From: Anthopleura xanthogrammica
Taxonomy: Eukaryota > Cnidaria > Anthozoa > Actiniaria > Actiniidae
Direction: 5' to 3'
DNA: 64,000 bases
Assembly (NCBI GenBank): GCA_964019055.1
Contig: OZ025218.1
Coordinates: 9,244,170 to 9,308,169, forward strand
Every line of letters starts with the position of its first letter. Within the stretch, counting starts at the first letter, position 1. Below, piece by piece: positions 20,665-33,500 of the stretch. The translations under genes were made by a program, and so were the position numbers. A model generated the notes under the pieces. That model made no database searches. It was not told where the DNA came from and worked only from the letters and a program-made list of their open reading frames with translations.

Positions 20665-23600
20665 CTACAATTTGATTTAATGATGGAATCAATCGATTAG
20701 TTATTACAACTTGTCATGCATCCATGTTATTAATTATATATTAATTATTATATATAATTATTATTATTATATTATTATTATTATTATTATGTTGATTTCT
20801 TACTCCTATAGACTGACCCCTTGCAGCACGTCGGAATGCAGCTTAATTTGGAGGACAAAACAACAGATTCCAATTCTCAGGAGATTGAAATTCTTTTGTT
20901 TTGTCGTCCAGATGGAGCTGCTTCAACGTCACGTGCAAGGGATCTATTACCAAGATTGGAGAGATTTTAAATGGGAAAACATCACACCTAGAGTAAAAGG
21001 ATTTTTGATGAGGAGATGACTGACCTTCTGGTGGAGGGCCATCTTTAGCCATCAACTGGAATAATTTATCAATGTCAGCGGTTCCTGCCTCGTCCTTCTT
21101 TGCTTCTTCGTATGTAATTTCAGGCTCCACGTCTTGTGGTGGGGGTCCGTCATACTTTTTCTTCGACTGTTTAATAAAATTATATACTATATGTCAAACT
21201 AGAGACATTGTGTGCGGATCGAGTGCTTAAAGTTAGATGTGCCAAGTTAATCTAGTGTTATTTAGCTTGCAGGAGCATCCTGTTGGCAACTCAATAGATA
21301 TTCCCCAGAATTAGCTTGAGTGGCCAAGAAACAATGGCTCCAAGTCGAGGTTGGACTCGATAAAATAAGTAAACGTATGAACACATTAAGCCACTGAATG
21401 TTTCGTGAATACTCAAGCGAATTCGGTAAAGGTCTATAGATCCCTTGTAACACGAGTGTGGCTCAATTTGGAGGACAAAACAATAGGTTTCCAATTCTCA
21501 GGAGATTGAAATTATCTTGTCTTTTCCTCAAAATTGAGCCACTGCTTTGACTTCCTGTGCAAAGGGTCTATTGCAACTCAATTCCCAATATTTTTCTGAG
21601 TCTCTCACCCCCTCCCTTTCCCAAAATGCCCACTAAAGATTACGCTCCTACGTTCTTGAGACTTTTGTTGCAGCCTCAGTCAGCAATCAATCTAGATCTG
21701 CATTTTAGATTATACTTTTTTTTTCAAAACATTGCTATATTTACTTGTTCACTGTTGGGTAGAAGAACATGCTTTCCAAACAACCTCTCATCATCATCAT
21801 CATCAGCGGGCTTGTCCTCTGGCTTGCCTGATTTCTCCGTAGTAGTGGTGGTTATAGTGTAGCTTACACGGTACGTCTTGTTAGGCTCCAGGTCTTCCAC
21901 TTTCTTCCATGTTTCCTGCATTGATTCTGTTCTAACGTCATGGCGTCTCTCTTCTATTACTTCTTCCATCTTGGATTCCTAACGAATTCACAAAATATTT
22001 AGGGGTTAATTTTTGTAACTTGTTTAGTTTCTGCCATATTGTTCGTGATTGCCCGAGAGTAAAGATTTTCGTAGATGGAGGAAATTTTAAAACTTTCGTT
22101 CCTTAATTTTTTACCAAAGAAAGATTTTCGCAGATGGAGAAATTTTAAAGCTTTCGTTCCTTCATTTTTTACCAAAGAAAGATTTTCGCAGATGGACGAA
22201 ATTTTAAAGCTTTCGTTTCTTCATTTTCTTTTTACAAAAAATAAAAGCCTGAAACAACCTCTTTGCTGATCTAATTCATTGGTGCGGATCACAAGTCGAA
22301 TATATATAGCACAGCAGGGTATAAGAAGCATCTCTACATATGGGTTGACCCCAAGACAATTGCGATAAGAGCTCGAGTCAGCGCATTACCAGCGCAAACC
22401 ATCCGTGCTTCCCACTGCAACCTGTGACTTCCTTCTCTCATGTCAACTAACTAAATTCTGCGAACAGTTATAAGTTTAAAGGAAGAGGGCTAAAACGTCA
22501 AAAATATTACCACATCTGGGCACTATGGATCGCATTGGAAACTTGGAAAGAAAACCCCAAATGGACAAAATAACATATGGCTTGGGATAGAATAACCATG
22601 TTAAATTTTAAGTCTTTAATTTTCGCAACCCTTTTTTCTTTATCTCAACAACTCTCTCAGACTGGTCTCACACGATACCAGAGGAATTTTTAACCGTTCA
22701 TAAAGTTGTCCCATGGCGTTCCGATTATATTGAGCTGTGCTACCTGGACAAAAATTAAAACGTCTAGCCGTGCAAATAAAAGAGATGGTTCCGTGTAAAT
22801 GGTATATACTGGCCAAATTTTTGTACGGTTAGAAATTTTTCCAGTACCATGTTAGGCCAGCGTCAGTTTCCATTAGAAGCAATTCAAACCCAGGAAAAGG
22901 TAGCTGCTCTCTAGCGGAACGCGTACCATGACAAAAGAGGCAACGCTCTGTGACGAAGAAAAATATACGCAAAAACACTAAAATGAACTCAAATTCTTTC
23001 CGCAGGGAATTCTATTCCAGAGGAATTTTTAACCGTTCAAAACCGTTTTTTTCTTTTCTTTCAGGAACCAAACGCCGGGCACTTTGCTTTAAAGATACTG
23101 AAATTACAACTATAAAAAGGCAAGTCGCAACAGAGAAGTGTACATGAGATGGTAAGTCAAGCTAGCATGCACGTGGTTGAGCAGAGCCCGTCATGTACCT
23201 GTCCTGAGATATTGTTTAGTTGTATCATATGTCTTGTACCTTTGAACCTCGGAACAATGCCTCTGGAAATGTGCTGCTGATACACAAGCCTTGTGTGGAG
23301 TTGGCATTTTACAAAACTAGTCTTTTCTGCTGGAGAAAGCTCATTAACTCGTTGAGAAATTCGATTGGTGTAGCGTAAAGAACTCGTTGAAAATCATAAT
23401 CCGGGGTCTTAACAAAATTCTCGCCAAGAAGCATGAATAAACAACACCAATATAACACGTGTGCTTGATAACATTCATGGACAAATTTTACATAAAAACC
23501 AGAAACAATCGTTAAACTTAAGCTGAATTTTCTTAATTCCTTGTACAAGTTTGTCTTGAGTCTAATAGTTATTTTCCGCAATAGTTTCTGGGGTACGCGT

Positions 23601-26600
23601 CTAGGCGCCGGAAAACGCAAGGAAAATAAAAAGAGCCATACGTGACCCCGAGGATAAGATTAATCACAATATATTGTCCATTGCTTGTAATCTTTATAAT
23701 TATTCATGTGTCTTCTACCATTATATAGAACTTACTGGAATAAAACTTTATCGATCCTAGAATTGAAAACTTTTTCGAGAAAGGAAAAATTCAAATAAGT
23801 TGTGTAACATAATCGTCCACATAGTGATGACAACCAATGGATCCTGAAGGCATTTCATGTTTATGTCGCTTCAGTCTGCAATGGCCAAGACAATTATTTT
23901 CGTCGATAAAATGATAATTAAACTAATTCTTACTGCTTTCTTAGCTTTATGGTTAGAAAGCCAATCATTTTGTGACCTAGATAACAACAGATATTAGCAA
24001 AAGCTTAACATTTTTACAATATTTTGGCGAGCGAGTTTCCCGCATGTTCAAGATTCCCAACGGGTCGTAAGGCCAATTTAACTTTAGCCTCACAAATGGT
24101 GTATTTTACACTTAAATGCGAGTAGATATATACGCAATCACACTGACCTTTCTGCTGGAATAACTTCAATAACAAAACAGAAGCGTCGCTTTTGAGAATC
24201 TTTTCATCCGTGGATGATATTCAGCTTTTCAAACCGACAGTCACGTCTCTTGAACCTCCTTCGCCAGACGTGATTTTTAATTAAACAATGATTGACTGAT
24301 GTAACGCAACACTTTTTTATTAGGTCTCTTATCTTCTTCAAACCCGTTCTAGAGCCTACCAGAAGACTCAAGTGAGGTATAAAGCCCCATATAATACTTT
24401 GCGTTAATTGTTTTGAGCTTCTATGTCAAAACCCACGCTTGCAAAGTTTTCAGTCTTCACTAATGCGATAACTTAAAAGAAATAATTTGCATTTGCAAAC
24501 ATTTTTGGACGTTGATAATTAGTGTCACGCAGTTAATTTTCTTCTAATTTTATGAGGAAAAGGTGGCACATTATTGATATTCTATGCATTGATATGTCTT
24601 TTAATCTTTTTTGACCTTGTTATCAGTTAGTTTCTTACCGGTTCGTTGTCTTTAGGGACGGCTTGCTGTGCGTCCACGAGCTTGTTGTTGTCTTCAACGC
24701 GGTCGTCGTGTTCAGATGCCTTTTTGTTCGGCCTTCGATCGACACTCTCGTCCGAATGACGTTCAAAACTTGGTTGACTCAATTTCAGAAACACCGTTGC
24801 AGACTTTCTCTTTTCGGACTTCGCGTCGATGTCGTCCTGGGGCAGCGCCTCTTTCTTGGTTGTTTCCCTTTCCGATTCTACAGCGTCGGCACTCTTCGGC
24901 TCAATAACACTCCGATCGATACTTTGTCGGGAGTCGGAAGCTTCGTCGATCTCTTCGTCCTCCTCCTGTGCAAGGGGAGCAACCTTATTATCGCTTTTAC
25001 CCTCCTCTTCGATGATAAGCAACGTGCGATCACTAGAAACTGGCTGTGTTCCTGTGCCAAACAAGAGATATGGAAATTTAGTCAATATCAGTTGAGCACC
25101 CGTCTCGACTGCCACTAACTGAGAAATTACAATACTATATTGGTTGCTTATGTACGATAGGCTTAGAGCTTCTCTACACTTGAATGATCAAAGTCCTGCG
25201 AGAAAAATATAGCGAATTAGAGAAGCAAATATTACAAAAAAATGGCTAAAACTCGCAGTCTAGAAAGGCACCGAAAAAACGGGAACAACACCTCTTAAAA
25301 AAAATATTCAAAAGTATTGAATATCCTGATAATTTATCAAAATTTATTTTTTATGCATTTTGATTCAGCTCGGTTGATTTATCACTAATATCTCTCAGTT
25401 GAAGGGCGATTAATCATATTTTTTTATGAAATACAAAAACGTTATATAATAGTCAAGTAGTTAAGTCATCAAATCAAAGCTTTTAATATCTCATTGTTCT
25501 GGTTAAATTTTGGATTTGTCTGTTAGTTTTATTATGGATGTAAAAGTTCAATATTTGTTATTCATTAGGTTGAAGCACTAAAAAAGACTTTTTGAACTCT
25601 CAGAAACACTGGTTTTGCTATCGAGACATTTGCAGAAAAGTTGTTGAAAAGACGAGTTGTTTATGGGTCATTCTAGCAAAACTGGTGCGTAAACTTGAAT
25701 TGAAAACTCTTAATTAACAACACAAGTGTCAAATTAAAAAATCAGCGATTGGCAAGATTTTTAATTTTTGTATTTTTTAAATTCCAGTTGGTTGCACTAA
25801 ATGACTGCTCACATCGATATCATCCAAATACTATGCTCAACCACTTTATTCAAGGGTCACTTACTTTCACTGAATTAGTAATGAGAGTTCAGTCATCGAT
25901 GATTCATTCATATGGCGTTATGTTTGGGTGGGTGTATATTTTAAGCCAAGCTGAACGCCGTTTAATGTCAATCGATTTTAGATGTATTCTTAATGACTTA
26001 TAAGGACATGGTTTTCACCAAGCCCTGTCCTAGATCATTCTAGTAGCCAGGGCTACTCAAATGCTATTGTAGACTTGGTTACTAAGGGAACCAGACTTAT
26101 CGCGTAATATTGAATCAAGGGTTAGCACTAATTGCGATACACAGGTAGCCCAAACTTATTGTTTTGTCACTCCTGCAGTTTTCGGTAGCGTACTCCTATG
26201 CACTCAGCCTAAATATAAATACTTAGCGAAAGTAATAAGAAAAACAAAGAGCTGTACGTTTTGAAGACATTGAACATTATCTTCTACCTTAAAGCATATA
26301 AATAGCCAGACACACACACACAGGAATATTTTTTAAACCGATAGAAAAGATTTTTATTTTTGTCCTAAATATAAACTTTTAATTTTAAGTCACATATTTT
26401 TTTACTCAGTTACGTTAGTAACAAATTATAAAATTTCGTTATCTATCAGTCTCGTTTATATTTAATTTATGAAAAGTTGTCCCCTTCACAGTGTCCTGCG
26501 CCATCTTCATTGAAAGGTAGCCATACTTTGGAATCTAAGTGAGACATGAGGTGACCTTGTAATGATAGAGACCTTTTTTAACACCTTGGACAATTATTCA

Positions 26601-27225
26601 CATGTCTCTATCATTAAAAGGTCACCGTTCGTCTCGCTTCGATGCAAAGGCACCGCTACCTTTCAAGATGGCACAGAGAACAATAAAGGGGACTATTTAA
26701 AGAATTATTATTATTATTATTATTATTATCATCATCATTATTATTATTATTATTATTAATATTATTATTAATATTATTATTGAAGTTTATGTAATATATC
26801 TTACCTTTGGATTCCGCAACTGCAGATATATCTTTATTTTCTTCTCTTTCTTTTTCGATTCCATTTTCATTTATTTTTAATGTCTTGATATCCTTTTCCC
26901 TTCCTTCCACTTTTTCATTTCCTGCCTTGTTATCATCAGATTCATTTGCCTCTTTCTCATTCTCTTTTGTCTCATTCTTTTCTTCCTCGTTTTCTTTTTC
27001 ATCTTCTTCTTGTTTTTTGGGCTTCCCTCGAAACCAGCCGAAAAATCGATCAAAAGTCGATTCCTTTTTTTCGGGAATCTCATCTTTGACTTCATCTACT
27101 TCTTTCTCGTCTTCCTTGCCCTCTTTTCCTTCCATCTTTTCGTCAACCACATTATTTTCTATCTCTTCTTCTTTATCAGTTATTTTAACATTAATTTGGT
27201 CTTTTTCAGCCATTCTTGAGGACAT
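18224..27225 (-). CDS. Gene C: acidic N-terminus plus START domain protein (9 coding exons, 623 aa)
   Basis: Coding exons in order: 27225-26805, 25051-24639, 21978-21745, 21166-21025, 20664-20498, 20064-20028, 19715-19613, 19068-18928, 18437-18224. They sum to 1872 nt (623 codons plus TAA) with GT-AG junctions and matching phases. The product has about 400 residues of highly charged, mostly acidic, low-complexity sequence, then a START domain at about aa 405-610. There is no discoidin or PLAT domain. A basic aromatic patch (FDRFFGWFRGKPKK, about aa 60-75) interrupts the acidic region and could be an amphipathic membrane anchor (inference). Start: ATG at 27225 (MSSRMAEK); a second Met at codon 5 is an alternative. 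A 5' UTR exon is possible, since a TTTGCAG acceptor-like site lies upstream. Tandem paralogue of genes A and B. Confidence 0.85.
18683..18896. mobile_element. Palindromic element with internal direct repeat
   Basis: Ends gccgttcagaggttgaggaa and ttcctcaactttggaacggc are complementary. Inside, ctgggtcg.gttgg ... gtgcattgtggg.ctgtttta occurs twice in direct orientation. It lies just downstream of gene C exon 8 on the gene strand (in the last intron). Confidence 0.6.
20168..20425 (+). mobile_element. tRNA-derived SINE
   Basis: Positions about 20174-20235 have a tRNA-like head: a box A-like ttggctcagttggttgagaa and a box B-like ggtcgtgggttaaaatcc. It is followed by a tRNA-unrelated body (ggtgctacattttct ... 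ggccacaagtttatcagttg). It is a retroposed SINE, not a tRNA gene, since no cloverleaf continues past box B. It is in an intron of gene C. Confidence 0.7.
20810..20946. mobile_element. MITE-C copy
   Basis: ctgaccccttgcagcacgtc ... cgtcacgtgcaagggatcta, with the internal ggaggacaaaacaacagatt and attctcaggagattgaaatt signatures. It is in the gene C intron between the Pro-rich exon and the START exons, close to both. Confidence 0.8.
21025..21166 (-). CDS. Gene C exon 4: Pro-rich linker
   Basis: Encodes SKKKYDGPPPQDVEPEITYE and ends AKDGPPPEG. The DGPPP motif occurs at both ends. Phase 0 in, phase 1 out. It links the acidic region to the START domain, as the Ser/Pro exon 37897-38016 does in gene B. 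Confidence 0.78.
21310..21425. repeat. Dispersed repeat shared with 45400-45490
   Basis: Contains ccaagtcgaggttggactcg, gataaaataagtaaacgtatgaacacattaagcca and actcaagcgaattcgg. A copy near 45385-45490 has the same order (tcgaggtttgacttgataaaata, tgtatgaacacattaagcca, cactcaagcaaacacgg). Unknown class. Confidence 0.55.
21437..21570. mobile_element. MITE-C copy
   Basis: tagatcccttgtaacacgag ... cctgtgcaaagggtcta with ggaggacaaaacaataggtt and attctcaggagattgaaatt inside. It directly follows the dispersed repeat at 21310-21425, in an intron of gene C. Confidence 0.75.
21745..21978 (-). CDS. Gene C exon 3: Thr-rich strand and poly-Asp region
   Basis: 78 codons, phase 0 both sides. Starts ESKMEEVIEERRHDV, then WKKVEDLEPNKTYRVSYTI, TTTTTEKSG, and a DDDDDE run from (CAT)n. 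The YRVSYTITTTTT strand resembles TRTVTIRTITTRV in the His-rich exon of gene B, so the two exons are probably homologous. The DLEPNKTYRVSYTI piece looks like the F-G part of a fibronectin III fold, but no full domain is present. Confidence 0.78.
22055..22262. repeat. 58-bp tandem repeat, three copies, plus one 57-bp minisatellite unit
   Basis: aaagattttcgcagatgga .. gaaattttaaagctttcgtt cct occurs at about 22061, 22119 and 22177. It ends in gcctgaaacaacctctttgctgatctaattca, a degenerate single unit of the 57-bp minisatellite seen at 38050 and 43801. It lies upstream of gene C exon 3. Confidence 0.75.
24639..25051 (-). CDS. Gene C exon 2: acidic, Ser/Asp-rich region
   Basis: Phase 1 in, phase 0 out. 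Encodes GTQPVSSDRTLLIIEEEG, then an acidic and Ser-rich stretch (EEDEEIDEASDSRQSIDRS) and a basic/acidic mix ending VPKDNEP. It contains several S-x-x-D/E sites that casein kinase 2 could use (inference). The overlapping plus-strand open frames are shadows of this exon. Confidence 0.78.
26478..26693. mobile_element. MITE-B copy
   Basis: gtccccttcacagtgtcctg cgccatcttc on the left and its complement ctttcaagatggcacagaga acaataaaggggac on the right; the inner arms carry aatgatagagac / tctctatcatt. It lies in intron 1 of gene C, about 110 bp from the exon 1 donor. Confidence 0.8.
26703..26782. repeat. (ATT)n / (ATC)n microsatellite
   Basis: Impure trinucleotide array directly after the MITE-B copy and about 25 nt inside the intron 1 donor of gene C. 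Confidence 0.9.
26805..27225 (-). CDS. Gene C exon 1: Glu/Lys-rich region with aromatic-basic patch
   Basis: Encodes 140 residues dominated by E, K, D and N. After a short start (MAEKDQINVKITDKEEE) that resembles the start of the gene B acidic exon (MAENGTTAITFEVKE), it has STFDRFFGWFRGKPKK and then long EEDEKENEEEK-type runs. It is probably disordered or a single charged helix. It ends phase 1 before GTAAGATATAT, and a trinucleotide array begins about 25 nt into the intron. Confidence 0.8.
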
Positions 27226-27404
27226 TAGTTCAGTGTTTTAAAAGTTTATCGTATTTAATGTCAGTTTACAATTGAGTGACGCAACACGCTGATATGATCT
27301 GCAAAGACAAGCAATACAATATGTATTATTCACTTGTCAGTAAATCTTTAAGAATGTTAATTTTTAAAACTGAAGGCAGGAGCCAATCAGGTAGGAGCTT
27401 GGAA

Positions 27405-27525
27405 TAGACCCCTTTCACGTGACGTCAGAGCAGCTCAATTTGGAGGGCAAAACAAAAGAATCTTAAGAATCTTAATGTTTTGCCCTCCAAATTGAGCTGC
27501 ATTCCGACGAGCTGCAAGGGGTCTA
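27405..27525. mobile_element. MITE-C copy, shortest and most symmetric
   Basis: tagacccctttcacgtgacg tcagagcagctcaatttgga gggcaaaac and its near-complement gttttgccctccaaattgag ctgc ... caaggggtcta, 121 bp with a small loop. It contains TGACGTCA-like cores in the arm. It is about 180 bp upstream of the gene C start codon, where it could supply promoter sequence (inference). Confidence 0.8.
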
Positions 27526-27529
27526 TTGC

Positions 27530-30500
27530 AACTTGGCCTTATCGTGTGATCTCCCATTTTCTTAAGTTAGCTGTTGGTTATTTTTAGATCATGCAAGTTG
27601 GACTCGTTCTCACTTCCCTCTGATCTCCACTTGAATCAAAACCTTCTTCTGAACTCTCAACATATTCTTCAAAATCAATGATATGACTGTTTTTAATGCT
27701 ATTGCATTTCGTGCGCCATCCTGACAGGTGCTTCACAATACTTTGTGGCGTCATCTATCAAACCCTTCTGATTGGACGATTCTAAAAATAACCTCGCTTG
27801 TGAAAATGCGGTCATATAGACTTTGTTGGGAATTCACCCTTCTACCCCATGGGGTCCTGCACATGGTCATATGTTTTATTCTCATATTTAGTATAGATTT
27901 ATGAAAACAATTTAAAAGTTAAGGAGAAATAATTAATAGACATTAAAAAATTCAGTATTACATTTATCAATCATTTCATGAAATTAGGACGTAAGTGAAA
28001 AAAAAATAAAATAAAATATATAAACTAGATTAAAGGTTAAGTTCGAGTTCATATTATTAGTATTATTATTAAATCAGTAGGTATATCATAAAATTCAAAT
28101 GTTCAATAGTTAGTTGTTTTGTGCTTCAAATTGAGCTGCTTTGACGTCACTTGAAAGGGGTCTATAAATAAAATATCATATGCATATACCTATGACTCAG
28201 AAATTGTTAATAGAACTTTTTTATAATTCTTTGTCATTACACCTTATTGAAATATTATAGAACTAACATTAATTATTGATCTCCAAAAGCTAAATATATA
28301 GTAATTTAATCAAAATAATTGTCCTAATGAATAAATTTATAACCTATTTAAAATTGCTAATAGAAATAGGAGACTGAGATAGGTCATTACAAGACCGAAA
28401 GGAACTATGGGTATTTTGTATACTGAAATAAAAATATGCTAAAAATGACTTCGTGGTCTGCCATCATGTCTGAATATCATGATATAATCACAACATGTTA
28501 AAACATATTTTATTTATAACCATAGCGTATTTTTATCTTTTCATTTACGTCATAAAGAAACAGGCGTTTTGTCCCGACAATAATAAACGTATTTGGAAAT
28601 AGTAATTCGACTCTCCTGTTCACAGATGCACAAAGGCAATGAAAACAAGGCTTATGTGCAGATATGTTCGTATGAATTTTAATTCGCATACATAACTCGA
28701 AGCTTCTTTTGAACCTTGTTTAAACTGTACACATTTTTTGATGAAGCTGGTGCGTTGCATCTCACGGAAGTCGAAATAAGGAAAAGTATAACTTGGAAAG
28801 TAAACAATGCTGTTAATTTTGTTCAAATTATTGTAAGTTACAACCCTTTTGAAATTCTGATTTTCAATCCTGGATACCAGCTTAGAAACACTGAATGCAT
28901 GGCTGGCTTGTCGAATATTAATGAAGTTCAACGTCTGAAAAATCATGTTCACGCTGTGAACAGACTTTTCACTGCATTGACACTTACAAAGATACTTGAA
29001 CTAATCTATTGTATAAACTGTTAGGAAATGAATTATTATAATAGTGATTTAAAAATTCCATATTGTTGTATGAATATAATATAATTGCTAATTTGAGTCG
29101 AGATATTCTCCAATATTATAATATTATCTATCTAAACTTTGATTCTGTTTTTAAAACGTTTTACTGAATGTTGAATATTGCCAGAAAATAAATCAATTTT
29201 AAACGAAAGGTTATAGAAAATTATAGATATGATCATAGAGAATTAATTAGAAATATTTCTCTTTATTTTGATTCTAAAGCCCCCTAGATTGATGAGAATA
29301 ACTGCTTAGTAATATACCAACAAGATTATCTCAAAAATATCAGTCTATACCTTGAAAACAGTAAAATAATTTTCATTTCAAATAGTTGTAAACCTTTATA
29401 AAACTCTTTTAGTGAAATAATTACATCTGTTTTGCAAAAATAATCAATTCCTATTTATTATTATTATTATTATTTCATTTTATTTTATTTTATTTTTTTT
29501 ATATGACAACCTTCGTGCAATGAGGTGTATATAAAGAGATGTATTGGCTACGATAAACATATTGGTCAGTTTAGCCTGTTTTGGCTTCTTGAAGACTATA
29601 CAATTTCACCCCGACTAGTATTCACGAGACAACCTCTTTTTGTAATGTTATTAACGACTCGCTGCACTGGCTAAAAAGCAAAAATAATTTACAAAGCATT
29701 TGTTAATGTGTAATTATAGTATGACCGTTTTCTACGGCTGACTGGCATTTGTATTTATGCATGTTTGTCTTCACTTTTCCATCATATTTTCCTCAAGTTT
29801 GTCATCTGATATCTGTGCTTCTCTTAAAGTACAGCCTTAGTAGCAACCATATCTCCCAAATACTTTGCTGAATATCAAAAATAATAATTAATCGTCTATA
29901 TAGTTTTAATATGACTCAAGAATGACAGCTGAAAAATCACAGAGTAGTTAGAACATCATCCTGATATTTTCCCCCGTGCGATAAATATATTTTAAGCTCC
30001 TTCTGGAAGAATTACTGATGTAACCAAAAGATAAGACCAAGGTGTGGTTATGTGGACTCCACTGATTGGAAGTGACATTTTATTTGGTTATAAATTCTAA
30101 AAAAAGGAATTTAATTTCGTTCAATATTGTTTATTAGCCAGCGATATTTCCTTCATCGAAGTTTTCTTAGTGAACTACATCCAACGTTTCGAGAAGTTTC
30201 AGCTTCTCCGTAGCCTCAATCCCTACCCCCCGTTCTACGGGAAATAGACTCTTATTGTTATTCTCTTATTGTTATTACTATTATGCTGGGTTATTTTAAA
30301 GTTGCCTTTTATATAAATAATATTTCACAGCGTGTTAAGACAGAGCTGATATGTAAACATTAGATTCATGAACCGCACGACTCAAAAAGTGACAGTGTAA
30401 GAGTGGCAAAGGTTAGAAAAACAATGCTGGACTATAAACACTTCTTTAACTTTGCTAAGTGTTTGTTTTTCTATCAAAGAATAAAGCCCAGTACAAACAC

Positions 30501-33500
30501 TATCTTTGAACCAACTATTCTAGTTCATTAAACAATTCACCAGCAATAGCGAGGGATATTTCTTGAAGACCTCATTAATTTATAGCTGTCCGAGATGGCG
30601 AAAATAACATTCGACAGAGAGCAGATTTTACCAAAACATACGTGGCAACTTAGTCATATGATCATTAAAAGGGAAAGTATAGCAACGAGTCCAGTGCAAA
30701 TCTAGACATGTTCAGTCAGGTCTGAATAAACGTATATCTATATACTATATATATTGAAAATTAAATATAATATAAAGCAACTAAATTTCAAAATTGGAGT
30801 GTTATGCCAATATTTCTTTGAAGCTATAAATTTGCTCTTGAGCAATATCCTAAAGGCACCTAAAACAACGAGTGTTATAAAAGTTACAATCTATATGGCT
30901 AACTGCTACTTTTATCAATAACAAATAGCAAAACCACAGCAAATATAAATATATTTCTAGAAGTTACACCAGCAGAAGGCCTAATTAGGTAACTCACCTC
31001 GTCGCTTTGCCTTCCCTGATGAGTTGGAAGATGATTTGATCATAGATGTTGCACACTGCCACTCGGAATGAGAACAACACGGAACAACCTCTAGTCTCTT
31101 GCTTTCTTTTCAGAGTTTCAGAGTTTAGTTGCCCAAAAGCACGAACTTTGTACCAACTAAAATTATCTTTGAAAGCCGTGTTCTGCCTTAACCTGATAGG
31201 GTTCTGCAGTGGCAATAATGGATGTAAATAAGGGTGGGAGGACGTAAGGGTTGTGTTCCTCTGGCTTCTAAATTAATGTCTAATATCGACTCACGTGGAT
31301 GGATAATATATTCATGATGGGGTCTTGTGAAAAAAAAAATAAGCAGGTACTGGTGCTTGATATTATCATTGAAAACTCCGTATCATCTTACGATACGAAG
31401 CGAAACATTATCAGAAATATAAATACCTTTTCGGGGATAAGATCGAAAGGCACTCGGCATATGCCACTATCATCAATTAATTTTCTGCAGCAGTTCAGAT
31501 AGAAAAGCACATAACGTTTTCTAGAACCCATTTGTTAAACGCCTGAGGGATTAACACGGATATCAATACTAACAATTTCAATACCATGTCACGTGGAGTT
31601 TGGTAAGTGCGATCAAAATTTAAAATATCACTCAAAAACCTGTTTTAAATTCGTTGTGAAAGAAGAAATTCGAACTGAGCTGTACTTGGTCACTTTAATC
31701 CCTGAACTGATTGAATATCCAAGAAACGGGTTGAATTTCTCAAGTAAAATGTCTTATTTAATATTCAAAAGTTTAGTCAGTCGTGGTGTCTCATCTCATC
31801 CTGTCTGGGCTACAATAGCCACAGGTCTCAGTAAGACTGATGCATGTTAATGATGGTGTTGACTGAACTATTTTGGACTAGTAGCTAGGTTTTGGATTGA
31901 CGTTCACACGGTATGCAATTTTTTTCTAAACCTTATCAGGCTCTGTCATGACACACTCGAATACAATATTTCCAGGGGATGCTTTTGAATACATCTAATG
32001 GAATATAAAATAAATAAAAGCTATAAAAAGACCATGACTGTCCTGATAAAATTCTGGCAAAACAGGAATCGCTGCTCTGTAATAGGAAATCCGTTCACAG
32101 CATCCCTCTGGAGCACACCACGAAATATGGCTGCCTTTTTAGCCCTTTCTTACAAGCAAATCGGTTATACATGCACACATACTAAACATGTAACATTGCG
32201 TGCAATAACACAATAGTTTTTCACAATTTCATCACGTAACATTATCATATCCCAACATTTTACTGACTATATAACAGATCACATGACACATAATTAGCTT
32301 AAAACGTTCGTATATTTGTCACTGTCGTTTGCAGCAACTTCAATAATTGTGTGAATTGCGAGTATCAATTCGAGGTGAGAAGCAAAAGTTCAGTCTTTTA
32401 AGAAAACAAATCCAAATTCAATCAACATGTTTACCAATTGCAGCCAATAAGTCTCATTTTATACAAATACAGACGACTTTCTAGTTCCCTTTTAAATTTG
32501 TATCAACTTCTAACATGGCAACGAGTTTATTCTTCCGATCAAAACCACTTGATTGTTATCAGTTCTTAAAGATAACGAACACTGTGGCCTACTAACGCTG
32601 ATCTAACGTAGATGGATAGATCTCTTTATTAAGCGCTAGCTATACTTATTCCGACTTCGTAAGAAAAATCAAAAGATTTCCATAGCAACAATCATAATGA
32701 TCACAATTCGAGCCACATCGAAAAAGCTATTAAGAGAACCAAACTAATCCATATTTGTTAAGAGGGCCCACTACTGAGTAAGGAGGCCTACTTGGCTTTG
32801 GTAAAATCTGCTAGACAATGCCAAGACTTAATGAGTGGTTGATAAGAGAGAAAACCACGAGAAGCTGAGGAGCTCTCATCCATTTGCCAAACAAGAAGCA
32901 GGTTTTAACGATGGTCCTTAAGATGCTCCATGCAATTGAATCAACTCGTCGCTACTTGGCAACTAATGTAAATCTGACTGCTTGAACAGCAAACTTGAAT
33001 AATATTTTTGAATCAATATTATTGCAATTAAACTGATACGCCCTTAATTCCAAATAAAGCAGGATTCGTTGCGGATTGTGGCATGACGTCATGGTCGTAT
33101 TCCTGATGTCATCAAACATTGCAGCCATGTTATTTGTAGTTTGTGTTGCTTGGAAATATGCTTAAAAATTGTGTGAATGAGGAAACAATATAAAGAAAAC
33201 AATACTCGAAAATGAGTACTTGGTAATGTAAGGCTTCTGAATATTTATAAGAGATCATAAATATGCATGCGAGGCTCATTTATGAGGATTAATGAACATT
33301 TAATCACTCATAGACGAAGTAATTCTATGTTAAAGGTAGATACACCGAGGATTTTATTTTCTCATTGACTAAATAACTCTGTTTTTTGACTACAGACTCA
33401 TTAACACAGGGTTAGCATCGTTGAAGAGCGAGCAAATCATTCACAAAAATTCAACTGTAAAGTAAATAATGTGCAACATGAACAATACCAATGTTCTAAA

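Noticed and set aside
24663..25118. Overlapping plus-strand frames of up to 151 codons
   Set aside because: Shadows of the acidic gene C exon 24639-25051, whose phase and splice sites fit the gene model.
26807..27241. Ser/Phe-rich plus-strand frame of 144 codons
   Set aside because: Antisense shadow of the Glu/Lys-rich exon 1 of gene C (gaa/aag codons read as ttc/ctt).
28620..29024. Overlapping open frames of about 100 codons on both strands
   Set aside because: No recognised motif, AT-driven composition, no convincing splice sites or paralogue.
30994..31215. Minus-strand 73-codon frame as a lost discoidin exon of gene C
   Set aside because: It lacks all F5/8C landmarks (ITASS, DLG, VATQG, RYVR).
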